A stretch of DNA of 64,000 bases from Pseudomonas sp. LD120 (lineage in GTDB: Bacteria > Pseudomonadota > Gammaproteobacteria > Pseudomonadales > Pseudomonadaceae), in assembly GCF_009861525.1 (NCBI RefSeq), contig NZ_WVHL01000002.1, positions 62,001 to 126,000 of the forward strand, written 5' to 3'. A program made the position numbers and the translations under genes. The notes below the pieces were generated by a model. That model was not told the origin of the DNA, did not search any database, and saw only the letters and a program-made list of their open reading frames with translations. Numbering within the stretch: the stretch's first letter is position 1; every line of letters starts with the position of its first letter. Below, piece by piece: positions 16,906 to 26,489 of the stretch.

Positions 16906-18186
16906 ATGAATGATCAGGCCAACAGCGTTGATCAACGCTTTGAAGCGACGGCCCCTGCGACCCTCAACGGCTGGAGCCGCCAAGACACCACCTGGATGCT
17001 CGGCCTGTTTGGCACCGCCATCGGTGCCGGTACCCTGTTTCTACCCATCAATGCCGGCATCGGCGGTTTCTGGCCGCTGTTGATCCTGGCGTTGTTGGCC
17101 TTCCCCATGACCTTCTATGCACACCGCGGGCTGACCCGCTTCGTGCTCTCCGGGCGTGACGGTGCGGACATCACTGACGTGGTGGAAGAGCATTTCGGGC
17201 TCACCGCCGGTGCCCTGATCACCTTGCTGTACTTTTTGGCGATCTTCCCGATCCTGCTGATCTACAGCGTGGCCCTGACCAACACCGTCGACAGCTTCAT
17301 GACCCACCAGTTGCACATCGCGCCGCCACCGCGGGCGGTCCTGGCCTTGGTGCTGATCTTCGGCCTGCTGGTGGTGGTGCGTTGCGGCGAGCAGGCGATC
17401 GTCAAGGCCATGAGCCTGATGGTCTATCCGTTCATCGTGGCTTTGCTGTTCCTCGCGGTGTTCCTGGTCCCGCACTGGAATGGCGGCATTCTCGCCACCG
17501 TCAGCGATGTCCCGGCGCCTTCGAGCTTCCTGCATACCCTGTGGCTGGCGATTCCGGTGATGGTGTTCTCGTTCAACCATTCGCCGATCATCTCGGCCTT
17601 TGCCGTGGACCAGAAGCGCCGCTATGGTGTGCACGCCCAAGAGCGCAGCTCGCAGATCCTTTCTCGCGCCCACCTGCTGATGGTGGGCATGGTGCTGTTC
17701 TTCGTCTTCAGTTGCGTGTTGACCCTGAGTCCGGCGCAACTGGTAGAAGCCAAGGCGCAGAACCTGTCGATCCTGTCCTACCTGGCCAATCACTTCCAGA
17801 ATCCGACCATCGCCTTTGCCGCGCCGTTGATTGCCTTTGTGGCCATCGCCAAGTCCTTCCTGGGTCACTACATCGGTGCCAGCGAAGGCCTCAAGGGCTT
17901 GATCGGAAAAAGCGCTCGGCGTCCGGGAGCGAAGGCCCTGGACCGGGCCACCGCGGCCTTCATGCTGGTGATCTGCTGGGCGGTGGCGACCCTCAACCCG
18001 AGCATCCTGACCATGATCGAAACCATGGGGGGGCCGGTGATCGCGGCGATCCTGTTCCTGATGCCGATGTACGCTATCCACAAGGTGCCGGCCATGGCCC
18101 GCTATCGCGGTCAGGCGTCCAACGTGTTCGTGACCCTGGTGGGTCTGGTCGCTATCACCGCCCTGGTGTACTCGCTGGCCGCTTGA
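16906..18186 (+). CDS. HAAAP-family amino acid permease (SdaC/aromatic type)
   Basis: 426 residues from ATG 16906, which has GGAG 10 nt upstream. About 11 transmembrane segments are present. The N-terminal FGTAIGAGTLFLPINAG motif (about residues 28-44) is the signature of the hydroxy/aromatic amino acid permease family, which includes the serine carrier SdaC and the Trp/Tyr carriers TnaB, Mtr and TyrP. Mid-length similarity is closer to the serine branch. The divergent neighbour has a Trp-codon leader, which would fit an aromatic substrate, but sequence alone does not settle it. Confidence 0.88.
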   Translation: MNDQANSVDQRFEATAPATLNGWSRQDTTWMLGLFGTAIGAGTLFLPINAGIGGFWPLLILALLAFPMTFYAHRGLTRFVLSGRDGADITDVVEEHFGLTAGALITLLYFLAIFPILLIYSVALTNTVDSFMTHQLHIAPPPRAVLALVLIFGLLVVVRCGEQAIVKAMSLMVYPFIVALLFLAVFLVPHWNGGILATVSDVPAPSSFLHTLWLAIPVMVFSFNHSPIISAFAVDQKRRYGVHAQERSSQILSRAHLLMVGMVLFFVFSCVLTLSPAQLVEAKAQNLSILSYLANHFQNPTIAFAAPLIAFVAIAKSFLGHYIGASEGLKGLIGKSARRPGAKALDRATAAFMLVICWAVATLNPSILTMIETMGGPVIAAILFLMPMYAIHKVPAMARYRGQASNVFVTLVGLVAITALVYSLAA

Positions 18187-18479
18187 GATCCGAGGCGCTG
18201 GCCGGATCCGCCGCCTTGATCCCGCCACGGCAAACGACGCCGCCGGAGCTTCCACAGGGCCGGCGGTGTCGGCGTTTCGGGCTTTCTGCTAAGGCAGATG
18301 CAAGGCATTGACGGAGATCGTTTTCCCTCTCGAATAAAGGTCTAAGCTGGTGCTCTTATGACTGCCTGGACTCAGCCCGCGCCCGCCCCGGATGTGTTGG
18401 CAGCGCGCTATCGAGCGGGTTGCCGAGCGGTGTGCAGCGCCGGCTGCGCCGGGGTATTTTTTGCAACGGATGGACTCAA
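18187..18479. other. Intergenic region, no gene seen
   Basis: 293 bp, GC-rich, with a partial inverted repeat around GGCCGGCGGTG (18259-18269) but no T-run. It should contain the SulP promoter. Confidence 0.4.
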
Positions 18480-20144
18480 TTGTCGACTGATTACCGCGTA
18501 CCGAAGCGCACCCGAGACCTGTTGGCCGGGTTGTCCATCGCCGGCTTGCTGCTGCCTGAAGCGGTGGCCTATTCCAGTATCGCCGCGTTGCCGCCGCAGA
18601 CCGGGGTCATTGCCCTGTTTGCCGGGCTGTTGTGCTATGGCCTGTTCGGCAGCAGCCGCTTTGCAATTGTCTCGGCCACCTCGTCATCGGCGGCGGTGCT
18701 GGCCGCCGCGACCCTGTCTCTGGCCGGTGGCGATACGCAATTGCGCCTGGCGCTGGCCTTCGCCCTGGTTCTGCTCACAGGGGCGTTCTTCCTCCTGGCG
18801 GGCCTGTTTCGCCTCGGAGGCGTCACCGCGTTCATCGCCAAGCCGGTGCTGCGCGGGTTTGCCTTCGGCCTGGCCGTGACCATCATCCTCAAGCAGTTCG
18901 CTACGGTGGTCGGAGTGCACTTGAACAATGGCAACCTGGTGCGCTTTTTGCCGCAATTGCTGGAGCAATGGCCGCAATGGAATTGGTCCGGGGTGGCGGT
19001 GGCGGCGCTGGCTTTGCTGGTGATGGCGATCTGTTCGCGCATTCCCTATGTGCCCGGCGGGCTGGTGGCGGTGGTCATTGGCATTGGCGCCGGGCAGTGG
19101 CTGGACCTGCCGGCCCACGGGGTGCAGTTGATCGGGGTCATCGAACTATCGCTGGAGGTGCCGAGCCTGCCGCAACTGCCTTTTGCCGACTGGTTGCGCC
19201 TGGGGGAGCTGGCGTTCGCCCTGGTGATGATCCTGTATGCCGAGTCTTACGGGTCCATCAGTTCCATGGCCCTCAAGCACGGTGATCGGGTGTCGTCCAA
19301 TCGCGACCTGCTGGCCCTGGGGGCGGCCAATCTGCTGTCGGGGCTGTTTCACGGCATGCCAGCCGGCGCCGGTTACTCGGCGACATCGGCCAATGAGGCG
19401 GCGGGAGCGCGGTCGCGCTTGGCCGGGCTGACCGCCGCGGCGGTGATGCTGCTGATCGTCTTGACGGTGTTGCCCTACATTGCCCTGACCCCGGAACCGG
19501 TGTTGGCGGCGATCGTCATGTATGCCCTGGGTCACGGCCTGAGCCTGCAGCCGTTGGGGCGCTATTTCATCTGGCAACGGGACCGGATACTGGTGATCTG
19601 TGCGGTCGGCGCGGTGTTGGTGCTGGGGGTTCTGGATGGGCTGCTGCTGTCGGTGGGGGTGAGCATTCTACTGATGCTGCGTCAGTTGTCGGCCGCGGAC
19701 ATTCAGATTCTCGGGCAGTTGGGCAGCGGTCATGATTTTGTCGACCTGAGTCGCCATCCCCAAGCCCGGCAGGTGCCCGGAGTGTTGATCCTGCGTCCCG
19801 GAGAGGCGCTGTTTTTTGCCAATGCCGAACGCATTCTTGGTGGCGCCCTGCACCTGATCCGGCATGTCCAGGTGCCGATTCATACGGTCATCCTCAGCCT
19901 GGAGGAGTCGCCGAACCTGGACGGCACCAGCATCGAAGCCCTGGACGAGTTCTTTCGTCAGGTCAGTCAGGAGCACAAGCACCTGGCCTTGGCGCGACTC
20001 AAGCACAGGGCCAAGGATGTCCTGGCGGGCTTGCCATCGAGTGCCGAATATCAAGTGTTGCTCAGTTGCACCAGTGTCGACGACACGCTGCAGGAAAGCC
20101 TGCAGAGCTGGAGCGGTCAGGCTCAGGCAGGGCTCTGGCATTGA
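18480..20144 (+). CDS. SulP-family anion transporter with STAS domain
   Basis: 554 residues using the TTG at 18480, which has a GGATGGA ribosome site; the open frame extends upstream to 18420. The membrane domain (about residues 10-400) starts with the SulP motif LLAGLSIAGLLLPEAVAYSS. A C-terminal cytoplasmic STAS domain follows (about 420-535; ILRPGEALFFANAERI... ). These carriers move sulfate, bicarbonate or dicarboxylates across the inner membrane. No cysteine-biosynthesis or carbonic anhydrase gene is adjacent, so the anion is not fixed. The non-ATG start is an inference from spacing. Confidence 0.9.
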   Translation: MSTDYRVPKRTRDLLAGLSIAGLLLPEAVAYSSIAALPPQTGVIALFAGLLCYGLFGSSRFAIVSATSSSAAVLAAATLSLAGGDTQLRLALAFALVLLTGAFFLLAGLFRLGGVTAFIAKPVLRGFAFGLAVTIILKQFATVVGVHLNNGNLVRFLPQLLEQWPQWNWSGVAVAALALLVMAICSRIPYVPGGLVAVVIGIGAGQWLDLPAHGVQLIGVIELSLEVPSLPQLPFADWLRLGELAFALVMILYAESYGSISSMALKHGDRVSSNRDLLALGAANLLSGLFHGMPAGAGYSATSANEAAGARSRLAGLTAAAVMLLIVLTVLPYIALTPEPVLAAIVMYALGHGLSLQPLGRYFIWQRDRILVICAVGAVLVLGVLDGLLLSVGVSILLMLRQLSAADIQILGQLGSGHDFVDLSRHPQARQVPGVLILRPGEALFFANAERILGGALHLIRHVQVPIHTVILSLEESPNLDGTSIEALDEFFRQVSQEHKHLALARLKHRAKDVLAGLPSSAEYQVLLSCTSVDDTLQESLQSWSGQAQAGLWH

Positions 20145-20240
20145 GTCTTGGCGCTGGGCGTATCACGCCTGGCCTGTGGCGCCGTAGCGCAGGGCGCAAT
20201 AGCCGGCAGGGGCGTCAGCAAAGGCGACAGGCATAAAAAA

Positions 20241-20274
20241 ACGCCGCGTATCGTGGAATACGCGGCGTTCTTTT
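20241..20274. terminator. Bidirectional terminator between SulP gene and acnB
   Basis: Perfect 11-bp stem ACGCCGCGTAT/ATACGCGGCGT, 6-nt loop, A7 before it and T6 after it. It serves the convergent genes 18480-20144 (+) and acnB (-). Confidence 0.9.
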
Positions 20275-20290
20275 TTACAACGCTAGAGCC

Positions 20291-22891
20291 TTAGGCTTGC
20301 ACCACCGGGATCTTGGCGTTGGCCGCCGCTTCACGGAACTCGGCGATCTGGTCGAAGCTCAGGTAGCGGTACACGTCCGCCGCCATGCTGTCGATCTTGC
20401 CGGCGTATTCCATGTACTCCTCGACGGTCGGCAGGCGACCCAGGATCGAAGCCACCGACGCCAGCTCGGCCGAAGCCAGGTAGACGTTGGCGCCGTCGCC
20501 CAGACGGTTCGGGAAGTTACGGGTCGAAGTCGACACCACGGTCGAGTTCGGTTCTACGCGAGCCTGGTTACCCATGCACAGCGAGCAGCCCGGCATTTCC
20601 ATGCGCGCGCCAGCCTTGCCGTAGATGCCGTAGTAGCCTTCCTCGGTCAGTTGGTGAGCGTCCATCTTGGTCGGCGGCGACAGCCACAGACGGGTTGGCA
20701 GCTGGCCCTTGACCTGATCCAGCAGCTTACCGGCGGCGCGGAAGTGACCGATGTTGGTCATGCACGAACCGATGAACACTTCGTCGATCTTCTGGCCAGC
20801 GACGCTGGACAGCAGGCGAGCGTCGTCCGGGTCGTTCGGCGCGCAGAGCACAGGCTCCTTGACGTCGGCCAGGTCGATCTCGATGACTTCGGCGTACTCG
20901 GCGTCCTTGTCGGCTTCCAGCAGCTCAGGGTTGGCCAGCCAGGCTTCCATCGCTTGCGCGCGACGCTCCAGGGTCCGGGCATCGCCGTAGCCTTCGCCGA
21001 TCATCCAGCGCAGCAGGGTGATGTTGGACTTCAGGTACTCGGCGATCGACTCTTTGGACAGCTTGATGGTGCAACCGGCAGCCGAACGTTCGGCCGAGGC
21101 GTCGGACAGTTCGAAGGCTTGCTCGACGGTCAGGGTTTCCAGGCCTTCGATCTCCAGGATGCGGCCGGAGAAGGCGTTCTTCTTGCCTTTCTTCTCGACG
21201 GTCAGCAGGCCTTTCTGGATCGCGTAGTAAGGGATGGCGTGGACCAGGTCACGCAGGGTGACGCCAGGCTGCAGCTTGCCCTTGAAGCGAACCAGGATCG
21301 ATTCCGGCATGTCCAGTGGCATGACGCCAGTGGCGGCGGCGAAGGCCACCAGGCCGGAACCGGCCGGGAACGAGATGCCGATCGGGAAACGGGTGTGGGA
21401 GTCACCACCGGTGCCGACGGTGTCCGGCAGCAGCATGCGGTTCAGCCAGCTGTGGATGATGCCGTCGCCCGGACGCAGGGACACGCCGCCACGGGTCATG
21501 ATGAAGTCAGGCAGGGTGTGGTGAGTGGTGACGTCGATCGGCTTCGGATAGGCCGCGGTGTGGCAGAACGACTGCATCACCAGGTCGGTGGAGAAGCCCA
21601 GGCACGCCAGGTCCTTGAGTTCGTCACGGGTCATCGGGCCGGTGGTGTCCTGGGAACCGACGGTGGTCATCTTCGGTTCGCAGTAGGTGCCTGGACGCAC
21701 GCCAGTCACGCCGCACGCCTTGCCGACCATCTTCTGTGCCAGGGTGAAACCCTTGGTGCTTTCAGCGGGAGCTTCAGGCTTCTTGAACAGGTCGGATGGC
21801 GGCAGGCCCAGTTCGGCGCGCGCCTTCTCGGTCAGGCCACGGCCGATGATCAGCGGAATACGGCCGCCGGCACGGACTTCGTCGAGCAGCACCGGGGTCT
21901 TCATTTCGAAGGTGGCCAGGACTTCGTCGCTGTTGTGCTTGGTGACTTTGCCGGCGTGCGGGTACAGGTCGATCACGTCGCCCATGTTCATCTTCGACAC
22001 GTCGAATTCGATCGGCAGGGCGCCGGCGTCTTCCATGGTGTTGTAGAAGATAGGCGCGATCTTGCTGCCGAAGCAGAAACCGCCGGCACGCTTGTTCGGT
22101 ACGTAAGGCACGTCGTCGCCGAAGAACCACAGCACCGAGTTGGTGGCCGACTTACGGGACGAACCGGTGCCGACCACATCGCCGACGTAGGCGATCGGGA
22201 AGCCGTCGTTGCGCATCTGCTCGATCTGTTTCATCGGGCCGATGGCGCCTTGTTGATCCGGAACGATGCCGTCACGGGCCATTTTCAGCATGGCCAGGGC
22301 GTGCAGTGGGATGTCCGGACGGGACCAGGCATCCGGGGCAGGGGAGAGGTCGTCGGTGTTGGTTTCGCCGGTGACCTTGAATACCCGCAGGCTGATCTTG
22401 TCGGCCAGTACCGGGCGGTTCTTGAACCACTCGCCGTCGGCCCAGGATTGCAGTACGCCTTGGGCGTGAGCATTGCCGCTCTTGGCTTTTTCCGCGACGT
22501 CGTGGAAGGCGTCGAACATCAGCAGGGTGTGCTTGAGTTGAGCAGCGGCAACCGGCGCCAGCTCGGCGTCGTCCAGGAGGTCCACCAGGGTCACGATGTT
22601 GTAGCCGCCCTGCATGGTGCCCAGCAGTTCAACGGCGCGCTTCTTGTCGATCAGGGGCGAGGTGGCTTCACCTTTGGCCAGGGCGGAAAGGAAACCAGCC
22701 TTGACGTAGGCGGCTTCGTCGACGCCTGGTGGAACGCGGTTGGTGATCAGGTCAACGAGGAACGCTTCTTCGCCAGCGGGGGGATTCTTCAGCAGCTCGA
22801 CCAGGCCTGCAGTTTGTTCGGCGTTTAGCGGCTGGGGAACGATACCCAGTGCTGCACGCTCTTCGATATGTTTGCGGTAGGCTTCAAGCAC
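20291..22891 (-). CDS. acnB: Aconitate hydratase B (bifunctional aconitase/2-methylisocitrate dehydratase)
   Basis: 866 residues from a GTG at 22891 preceded by GAGGG; this gives the N-terminus [17 protein letters not shown] that matches E. coli AcnB, and the in-frame ATG further upstream does not. The AcnB-specific N-terminal HEAT-like and swivel domains precede the three-domain aconitase core. Iron-sulfur ligands are visible in GSCMTNIGH and in CSLCMGNQ. The enzyme interconverts citrate and isocitrate in the TCA cycle in the cytoplasm. It is monocistronic and ends at a strong bidirectional terminator. Confidence 0.98.
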   Translation of the reverse strand: MLEAYRKHIEERAALGIVPQPLNAEQTAGLVELLKNPPAGEEAFLVDLITNRVPPGVDEAAYVKAGFLSALAKGEATSPLIDKKRAVELLGTMQGGYNIVTLVDLLDDAELAPVAAAQLKHTLLMFDAFHDVAEKAKSGNAHAQGVLQSWADGEWFKNRPVLADKISLRVFKVTGETNTDDLSPAPDAWSRPDIPLHALAMLKMARDGIVPDQQGAIGPMKQIEQMRNDGFPIAYVGDVVGTGSSRKSATNSVLWFFGDDVPYVPNKRAGGFCFGSKIAPIFYNTMEDAGALPIEFDVSKMNMGDVIDLYPHAGKVTKHNSDEVLATFEMKTPVLLDEVRAGGRIPLIIGRGLTEKARAELGLPPSDLFKKPEAPAESTKGFTLAQKMVGKACGVTGVRPGTYCEPKMTTVGSQDTTGPMTRDELKDLACLGFSTDLVMQSFCHTAAYPKPIDVTTHHTLPDFIMTRGGVSLRPGDGIIHSWLNRMLLPDTVGTGGDSHTRFPIGISFPAGSGLVAFAAATGVMPLDMPESILVRFKGKLQPGVTLRDLVHAIPYYAIQKGLLTVEKKGKKNAFSGRILEIEGLETLTVEQAFELSDASAERSAAGCTIKLSKESIAEYLKSNITLLRWMIGEGYGDARTLERRAQAMEAWLANPELLEADKDAEYAEVIEIDLADVKEPVLCAPNDPDDARLLSSVAGQKIDEVFIGSCMTNIGHFRAAGKLLDQVKGQLPTRLWLSPPTKMDAHQLTEEGYYGIYGKAGARMEMPGCSLCMGNQARVEPNSTVVSTSTRNFPNRLGDGANVYLASAELASVASILGRLPTVEEYMEYAGKIDSMAADVYRYLSFDQIAEFREAAANAKIPVVQA

Positions 22892-23300
22892 AGTTATTAC
22901 CCTCATCAGTGGTCCCAAATGGGTGTCCGGGACGCTCATCCCGAAACTGTCGGTACTCATGCGCTGCAAGGCTTTTTGGGCCCCTTAGCCAGAGTTACGG
23001 ACAATTCCTTACAGAAGCTGCTTTCAAAGTTTTACGCCTGCAGAACGGGGAGCTGATGAGGGTTGGCGCTGGACTTTTCCCCGCTGGAAAAACCCATCGC
23101 CAACACCGCTCTGAAGGAGGACTGTGCTCGTGACGCTTTGAAAACAGCTTCAAACGGACATTGGCGCCTAAAAAGGCTGGCTGATTCTACGGTAAAAAAA
23201 GTTTCAACGTAAGTTGCTGTGTTGAAGTTTGAGGGGTGATCAATGTTAGACAAAGGGCTAACATGCGCCACCGTTTTGCTTTTGCGTGTGCTGTCTCTCT
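22892..23300. promoter_or_regulatory. acnB / DUF1289 divergent intergenic region with a palindrome
   Basis: 409 bp without a gene. ATGTTAG-N8-CTAACAT (23243-23264) is a perfect 7-bp inverted repeat 37 bp before the plus-strand start at 23301. No recognised consensus was matched. The rest must hold the acnB promoter but no convincing -35/-10 pair was found. Confidence 0.45.
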
Positions 23301-23768
23301 ATGCCCAATCAGACCATCAAGACCCCCTGCGTCGGCCTCTGCTCCACCGTCTACGGTGACTTGGTGTGCCGCGGCTGCAAGCGTTTCCACCACGAAGTGA
23401 TCAACTGGAACGGTTACAGCGAGGAGGAAAAACGCGCGGTCTGGCTGCGCCTTGAGCAACTGCTGGTGCAGGTGATGGCGGCCAAGCTGGAAGTCTTCGA
23501 CCCGGCGCGCCTGCGCGGGCAACTGGAGCAGCGCAAGATCCGTTTCGTACCGCACCAGTCCGAATACTGCTGGGCCTACCAACTGATTGCCCGGGGCGCG
23601 CGGGTGATCAACCAGCTCGATGCTTACGGCATGGTGCTGTTGCCGGAGTTCCGCGACTGGGGCCTGCCGGAGTTGCGCGACGCCATCGATCGGGAGTTCT
23701 TCCTCCTGTCCGAAGCCCATTACCAGCGCTACATCGCCCCCGGTTTTCTCAAGGACGCCCTGGGCTGA
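23301..23768 (+). CDS. DUF1289-type Cys-cluster protein
   Basis: 155 residues from ATG 23301. The N-terminus carries the DUF1289 pattern CVGLCSTVYGDLVCRGC (Cys at about 10, 14, 23 and 26), which looks like a small metal or Fe-S binding site, followed by KRFHHEVINW. The C-terminal two thirds are alpha-helical and specific to the longer Pseudomonas members. Function of the family is unknown. It lies divergent to acnB with an inverted repeat between them. Confidence 0.85.
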   Translation: MPNQTIKTPCVGLCSTVYGDLVCRGCKRFHHEVINWNGYSEEEKRAVWLRLEQLLVQVMAAKLEVFDPARLRGQLEQRKIRFVPHQSEYCWAYQLIARGARVINQLDAYGMVLLPEFRDWGLPELRDAIDREFFLLSEAHYQRYIAPGFLKDALG

Positions 23769-23803
23769 GTCAGTGCCGGCCGCCGCCCCGCATCCGTCGC
23801 CAA

Positions 23804-23882
23804 GGAGCTGGCTTGCCAGCGAAGGCGTGGGTACGGGCGGCACCAGGCGGCGCAGCGGTTCGCCAGCAAGCCGCTTCCTCCG
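23804..23882. repeat. REPIN-like inverted REP pair
   Basis: GGAGCTGGCTTGCCAGCGAAGG (23804 on) and its inverted partner CGCCAGCAAGCCGCTTCC (ending 23878) lie ~30 nt apart, between convergent genes. Confidence 0.75.
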
Positions 23883-23907
23883 GTGGGAGCGTTGGGGGGA
23901 GAGGCGC

Positions 23908-24771
23908 TCAGGCCTTGGCCGCCAGTTGTTCCAGGTGATCCATGATGTCCGCCGGCTTGAGCACCAATACGTCACTGTCCAGGGCGTCGAGTACCACTTC
24001 GGCCGTATTGCCAATCAATGCGCCTGACAGGCCGGTGCGCGCCACGGTGCCGATGATGGTCAACGCCGCCCCCAGTTTGTGGGCCATGTGGGGGATCAGC
24101 ACATCCGCCGGGCCTTCCTCGATATGCAGGTGCGCGTCGTCGATGTCGAACTCGTTCTGGAACGCCTTGCACTCCTCGCGATAGCGTTTCTCGATGGTTT
24201 CCTTCAACTGAAACACCGGATCGGCCGCCGACAGCATGGGGGTTGGATGCGCGCTGATCACGTGCAACTGGGCCTTGGCCAGGCTGGCGATGTCGAAGCC
24301 ATGGTCGACGATGCTGGCATGCAGGGCGCGGTGCTCGCCGTCCATGTTGCCGACATCAATGGCCGCCATCACCACGCCGTCGGTCCAGGGCGTGGCGGTC
24401 TTGACCAACAGCACCGGGGTCGGGCAGTAGCGCAGCAGTTTCCAGTCCGCGGGGGTCAGCAGGACTTTTTTCAGCGGGTTGTCGTGGGAATGCTGCTTGA
24501 CCACCAGGCCGCAACCTTCGGCCTGCTGCACGTCGATGATGGTTTCGTGCAGGCTCTCGTTCCACGCCTGTTCGGTGGTGACGCTGTAACCTTCGCCGCT
24601 CAGGCTGCTCTTGAGCACACTGAGCAGTGCCGAATGCTCGTGTTTTTTATCGCAGACCAGCAGATGCAGATGGGCCTGGGTAACCCCGGCGATCAGTTTG
24701 GCGCGTTTGAGGGCCAGGCTTTCGCCGGGCATGGGATCGATGACCACCAGGATACTGCGGATGCTTTGCAT
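23908..24771 (-). CDS. Universal stress protein, tandem Usp domains (UspE-like)
   Basis: 287 residues made of two Usp alpha/beta domains (about 4-140 and 150-280). The second ends with the nucleotide-loop pattern GTVARTGLSGALIGNTAEVVL, close to the G-x2-G-x9-G-[ST] ATP motif. It is a cytoplasmic stress protein of the UspE type. A perfect Anr/FNR box sits upstream, centred about 42 bp before a likely start site set by TATAGT. Induction under low oxygen is therefore predicted, as for several P. aeruginosa Usp genes. Confidence 0.92.
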   Translation of the reverse strand: MQSIRSILVVIDPMPGESLALKRAKLIAGVTQAHLHLLVCDKKHEHSALLSVLKSSLSGEGYSVTTEQAWNESLHETIIDVQQAEGCGLVVKQHSHDNPLKKVLLTPADWKLLRYCPTPVLLVKTATPWTDGVVMAAIDVGNMDGEHRALHASIVDHGFDIASLAKAQLHVISAHPTPMLSAADPVFQLKETIEKRYREECKAFQNEFDIDDAHLHIEEGPADVLIPHMAHKLGAALTIIGTVARTGLSGALIGNTAEVVLDALDSDVLVLKPADIMDHLEQLAAKA

Positions 24772-24813
24772 GATCGGGGGCTCCAGGGAGAGGATGAACG
24801 GCTAGCGTGCACA

Positions 24814-24856
24814 ACTATAGTTGCTCGCGCCCGAAGCGGATGTTGATGCACATCAA
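24814..24856 (-). promoter_or_regulatory. Anr/FNR-dependent promoter of the Usp gene
   Basis: TTGAT-GCAC-ATCAA (24843-24856) matches the Anr/FNR consensus exactly. On the minus strand TATAGT (24814-24819) serves as -10, placing the box centre about 42 bp upstream of the start, the class II activator position. Confidence 0.8.
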
Positions 24857-25002
24857 GCGCGACCGCTGGTGGTCTGTGGCACGGCCGGTATAATCGCCGG
24901 CCTTTGCCTGTGAGGCCTTTTTCTCGTGAGCCTCACGTTATTGATCACTGCTCGTGCCGCCGTTCAGCTTCCGGTTGTGGCGGCCTGCTCGGAAATGCAT
25001 CG

Positions 25003-25608
25003 ATGAACTTCCCGGAAATACACGACTTCCTTGGTTGTCGGACCCCAGACGCCTGGGTCCAGGCGGCCCTGGCCGACCAGGAGACCCTACTGATCGACCA
25101 CAAGAACTGCGAGTTCAAGGCCGCCAGCACTGCCCTGAGCCTGATCGCCAAGTACCACTCCCATGTCGACCTGATCAACATGATGTCGCGCCTGGCCCGG
25201 GAAGAGCTGGTGCACCACGAACAGGTCATGCGCCTGATGAAACGACGCAAGGTCGAACTGCGTCAGTTGCACGCCGGCCGCTACGCTTCGGGCTTGCGCA
25301 AGGTGGTGCGCAGCCACGAGCCGGTGAAGCTGGTGGACACCCTGGTGGTCGGTGCCTTTATCGAGGCCCGTAGTTGCGAGCGCTTCGAAGCCCTGGTGCC
25401 GCATCTGGACGAGGAACTGGGCAAGTTCTACTTCGGTCTGCTCAAAAGCGAGGCCCGGCATTATCAGGGCTACCTGAAGCTGGCCTATCAATATGGCGAG
25501 CCCCGGGACGTCGTCCAGGTGATTGACAAGGTGCGGGCCGCCGAGCAGGAACTGATCGAGTCCCCGGACCCGGAGTTTCGTTTCCACAGCGGCGTGCCAG
25601 CCTGGTGA
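25003..25608 (+). CDS. miaE: tRNA-(ms2io6A)-hydroxylase
   Basis: 201 residues from ATG 25003 (MNFPEIHDFLGC); the frame is open further upstream but without similarity. This is a helical diiron ferritin-like protein with metal ligands visible as E (CEFKAAS), EELVHHE and later EARSCE and E-x2-H (SEARHYQ). It hydroxylates the isopentenyl side chain of ms2i6A37 in tRNA using O2. Length is that of known MiaE. It is monocistronic. Confidence 0.93.
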   Translation: MNFPEIHDFLGCRTPDAWVQAALADQETLLIDHKNCEFKAASTALSLIAKYHSHVDLINMMSRLAREELVHHEQVMRLMKRRKVELRQLHAGRYASGLRKVVRSHEPVKLVDTLVVGAFIEARSCERFEALVPHLDEELGKFYFGLLKSEARHYQGYLKLAYQYGEPRDVVQVIDKVRAAEQELIESPDPEFRFHSGVPAW

Positions 25609-25736
25609 TGACGGTGCCCCTGTGTAAACGCGGGGGCAAATTGTTAAAAACTCTTAAAAGAATGAAACATCGCCTCAAACCGCGATAAGTCGCCGGTTAT
25701 GTGCAGGCTTTAGCCTTTTTTTAACCCTCGGCCACC

Positions 25737-25742
25737 TATAAT
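25737..25742 (+). promoter_or_regulatory. Promoter -10 element of the RstAB-like operon
   Basis: Consensus TATAAT 37 bp before the ATG at 25779. The -35 region (CCTTTT) is poor, suggesting activator need. Two A/T-rich motifs (GTTAAAAA and CTTAAAAG, 25642-25662) upstream could be a direct-repeat operator. Confidence 0.5.
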
Positions 25743-25778
25743 GCGCGACTCAAATCGCGCATTGATAGACAGGCAATT

Positions 25779-26489
25779 ATGGACAACCTGGGGCTTGGCA
25801 AAGTGTTGTTGGTAGAGGATGACGAGAAGCTTGCCGGGCTGATCGCGCATTTTCTAACCCAGCATGGCTATGAAGTGCTCACGGTGCACCGGGGCGATGT
25901 GGCCCTGGCAGCGTTTCTCGAGTTCAAACCGAAGCTGGTGGTGCTCGACCTGATGCTGCCAGGGCAGAGTGGCCTGCACGTGTGCCGTGAAATTCGCGCG
26001 GTGGCCGACACCCCGATCGTCATTCTCACCGCCAAGGAAGACGACCTGGACCACATCCTCGGCCTGGAGTCCGGCGCCGACGACTATGTGATCAAGCCCA
26101 TCAAGCCGCCCGTATTGCTGGCCCGCCTGCGCGCCTTGCAGCGGCGCCAGGTGCCGGAACCCGCTGCGTCGCGCGGCGCGTTGGAGTTCGGCGAACTGAG
26201 CATCGATCGCAACAGTCGCGAGGTGCGCCTGTGCGGCGCGCCGATCGAGCTGACCACCATGGAATTCGAACTGCTCTGGCTGCTGGCCAGCGCGGCGGGC
26301 AAGACCCTGTCCCGGGATGACATTCTCAACCGCATGCGCGGCATCGAATTCGACGGCCTCAATCGCAGTGTCGACGTCTACATCAGCAAGCTGCGCGGCA
26401 AGCTCAAGGACAACCCGCGCGAGCCGGCCTGCATCAAGACCGTGTGGGGCAAGGGTTACCTGTTCAATCCGTTCGCCTGGGGGCTTTGA
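25779..26489 (+). CDS. OmpR-family response regulator (RstA-like)
   Basis: 236 residues. The receiver domain (about 8-120) has an acidic pocket (VEDDE) and phospho-acceptor Asp57 in VVLDLMLPG. The C-terminal winged helix (about 138-232) has the OmpR pattern ELTTMEFELLWLLAS and DVYISKLRGKL. Order and detail resemble RstA. Its stop is directly followed by the ATG of the cognate kinase. It would be phosphorylated by that kinase and bind direct repeats. Confidence 0.93.
   Translation: MDNLGLGKVLLVEDDEKLAGLIAHFLTQHGYEVLTVHRGDVALAAFLEFKPKLVVLDLMLPGQSGLHVCREIRAVADTPIVILTAKEDDLDHILGLESGADDYVIKPIKPPVLLARLRALQRRQVPEPAASRGALEFGELSIDRNSREVRLCGAPIELTTMEFELLWLLASAAGKTLSRDDILNRMRGIEFDGLNRSVDVYISKLRGKLKDNPREPACIKTVWGKGYLFNPFAWGL

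Noticed and set aside
20291-22828. 843-codon plus-strand frame opposite acnB
   Set aside because: It is the antisense shadow of a fully conserved aconitase gene.
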